Assembly: GCA_946184255.1 (NCBI GenBank)
Contig: CAMHFA010000064.1
Coordinates: 1 to 6,675 of the forward strand
DNA length: 6,675 bases
Direction of reading: 5' to 3'
Source: an uncultured Bacteroidales bacterium
GTDB taxonomy: Bacteria > Bacteroidota > Bacteroidia > Bacteroidales > UBA932
This document shows positions 5,857 to 6,675 of the stretch, piece after piece. Every line of letters begins with the position of its first letter. The first letter of the stretch is position 1. The notes under the pieces were generated by a model, which saw nothing but the letters and a program-made list of their open reading frames with translations, was not told the origin of the DNA and searched no databases. A program made the translations under genes and the position numbers.

Positions 5857-6675
5857 CTACCGGGTAATGCCAGCCTTCTTCATCCAGCTCTGGTAGCTCT
5901 TGAAGTCAAAGGGCGGGGCGCCGTAGAGATAGTGGTTGCGGAATCTCTGTCCGCCTGTCTCATATTCAATAAGCAGTACGCCCTGACCTGTGGGAACCGG
6001 CAGGCCGGCCACAAGCGAACGGTCGTTGGAACCGACACTGAATTTCCCATTGTATAGGACCCTGCCAGATTCGACATCCGTCACCTTGACCTTTCCTTCG
6101 GCCGGGGTGAACGAATCGTTGACAGCCCTGAGGGGCAGCACACCTCCCTCCTCATCGTTGACCAGCACGCAAACCGTCCTCTGTGCATTCCAAAGATAGG
6201 TGTAAGCCAATTTCTTGGAGTTATAGTAGTCCACAATGGCGTCTGAAACGATTGGCCATCCGTCACGGACGTTCCACCAGATGATACCGGTGCGGCGGAA
6301 CCTTTCACCCCTGAACTTCTCTACGAAATACTTCATCGCCTCAGCCTGTGTGCTCTGGGAAGCGGCAACGAAATCTTCCAAGGTCTTCGGCCTGAATCCG
6401 AACAGAAGGTTGATCTGCTTTGTCATCAGGTCGTTTCTGCCCTCAAATTCCACAAAGAATGGCAGGGGCCGGACCGACTTGGTCATCCACTCTTCGTTCC
6501 AGTCTCCGTCTTTGGTCCAAGGATATCGACAGTCCTTGGTGAACATCTTCTCGATAGATTCAATATTCGGAGCACCATGGTAGCCTATTTCGCTAACGAA
6601 AATGGCCTGGGCATCCTTGTAGAACGGATCCTTATAATAGCCGCGCGGACCCCAGAGATGATCCTGTGGAAGGTC
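5857..6675 (-). CDS. Glycoside hydrolase family 2, beta-mannosidase-like, C-terminal part (5' end outside window)
   Basis: The reading frame is open to the right edge; 272 residues are visible. Near its visible N-terminus is HLWGPRGYYKDPFY (6-19), then FVSEIGYHG (26-34). There E29 (codon at 6589-6591) sits in the SE-x-G setting of the GH2 catalytic nucleophile. RRTGIIWWNVRDGWP (about 128-141) is the tryptophan-rich end of the TIM barrel typical of beta-mannosidase and exo-glucosaminidase-like GH2 enzymes. The remainder (about 160-272) looks like C-terminal beta-sandwich domains. The acid/base glutamate, the sugar-binding N-terminal domains and any signal peptide lie upstream, outside the window. 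The enzyme should hydrolyse terminal beta-linked sugars by the retaining mechanism, probably in the periplasm during glycan use. Substrate (mannoside, glucosaminide or other) cannot be decided here. An internal ATG at 6546 is not the start, because the nucleophile lies upstream of it. No SusC/SusD or other polysaccharide-utilisation genes are visible nearby. Confidence 0.9.
   Translation of the reverse strand, partial: DLPQDHLWGPRGYYKDPFYKDAQAIFVSEIGYHGAPNIESIEKMFTKDCRYPWTKDGDWNEEWMTKSVRPLPFFVEFEGRNDLMTKQINLLFGFRPKTLEDFVAASQSTQAEAMKYFVEKFRGERFRRTGIIWWNVRDGWPIVSDAIVDYYNSKKLAYTYLWNAQRTVCVLVNDEEGGVLPLRAVNDSFTPAEGKVKVTDVESGRVLYNGKFSVGSNDRSLVAGLPVPTGQGVLLIEYETGGQRFRNHYLYGAPPFDFKSYQSWMKKAGITR

Overview
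The window looks like chromosomal DNA from a member of the Bacteroidota, most likely the order Bacteroidales. Four things support this. Two intergenic regions carry TAnnTTTG-type -7 promoter elements, and one of these also has a TTTG element at the -33 spacing. Most starts lack a clear Shine-Dalgarno sequence. There is an OMP_b-brl-like outer membrane protein and a lipoprotein with a relaxed SC-type lipobox. The C-terminal half of a GH2 glycosidase of the kind common in glycan-degrading Bacteroidales is also present. Genus cannot be read from this sequence.

Left part (1-1016, minus strand): a tight three-gene cassette, transcribed leftwards, encodes a YtxH-domain protein, a two-helix membrane protein of the YqjE/phage_holin_3_6 type, and an unrecognised basic 77-residue protein. 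The genes are 9 nt apart. The architecture recalls enterobacterial yqjD-yqjE-yqjK, suggesting a membrane-associated or stress-related role, but this is analogy only. A further gene may start just beyond the left edge.

Middle (1017-4871): the divergent intergenic region holds two back-to-back TATATTTG promoter elements inside a near-perfect 19-bp inverted repeat (18/19 matches, 14-bp spacer). To its right lies dnaE, the replicative DNA polymerase III alpha subunit. It is complete, with the polymerase aspartates and an apparently full set of PHP-domain metal ligands. A hairpin after dnaE probably ends transcription between dnaE and the convergent gene that follows.

Right part (4932-6675): a small secreted beta-barrel outer membrane protein (minus strand) is divergent from a 60-residue putative lipoprotein (plus strand). 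The OMP promoter has a well-spaced -33/-7 pair, and its -7 lies in a perfect 7-bp inverted repeat. The lipoprotein has a -7 element so close to its ATG that its mRNA is probably leaderless. The lipoprotein converges on the 3' part of a GH2 beta-mannosidase-like gene that runs off the right edge.

The genes are mostly housekeeping or envelope functions in separate transcription units. I see no CRISPR array, transposon, tRNA, rRNA or recognisable defence system. The most unusual signals are the promoter-region inverted repeats, the tiny leaderless lipoprotein and the uncharacterised third gene of the YtxH cassette.
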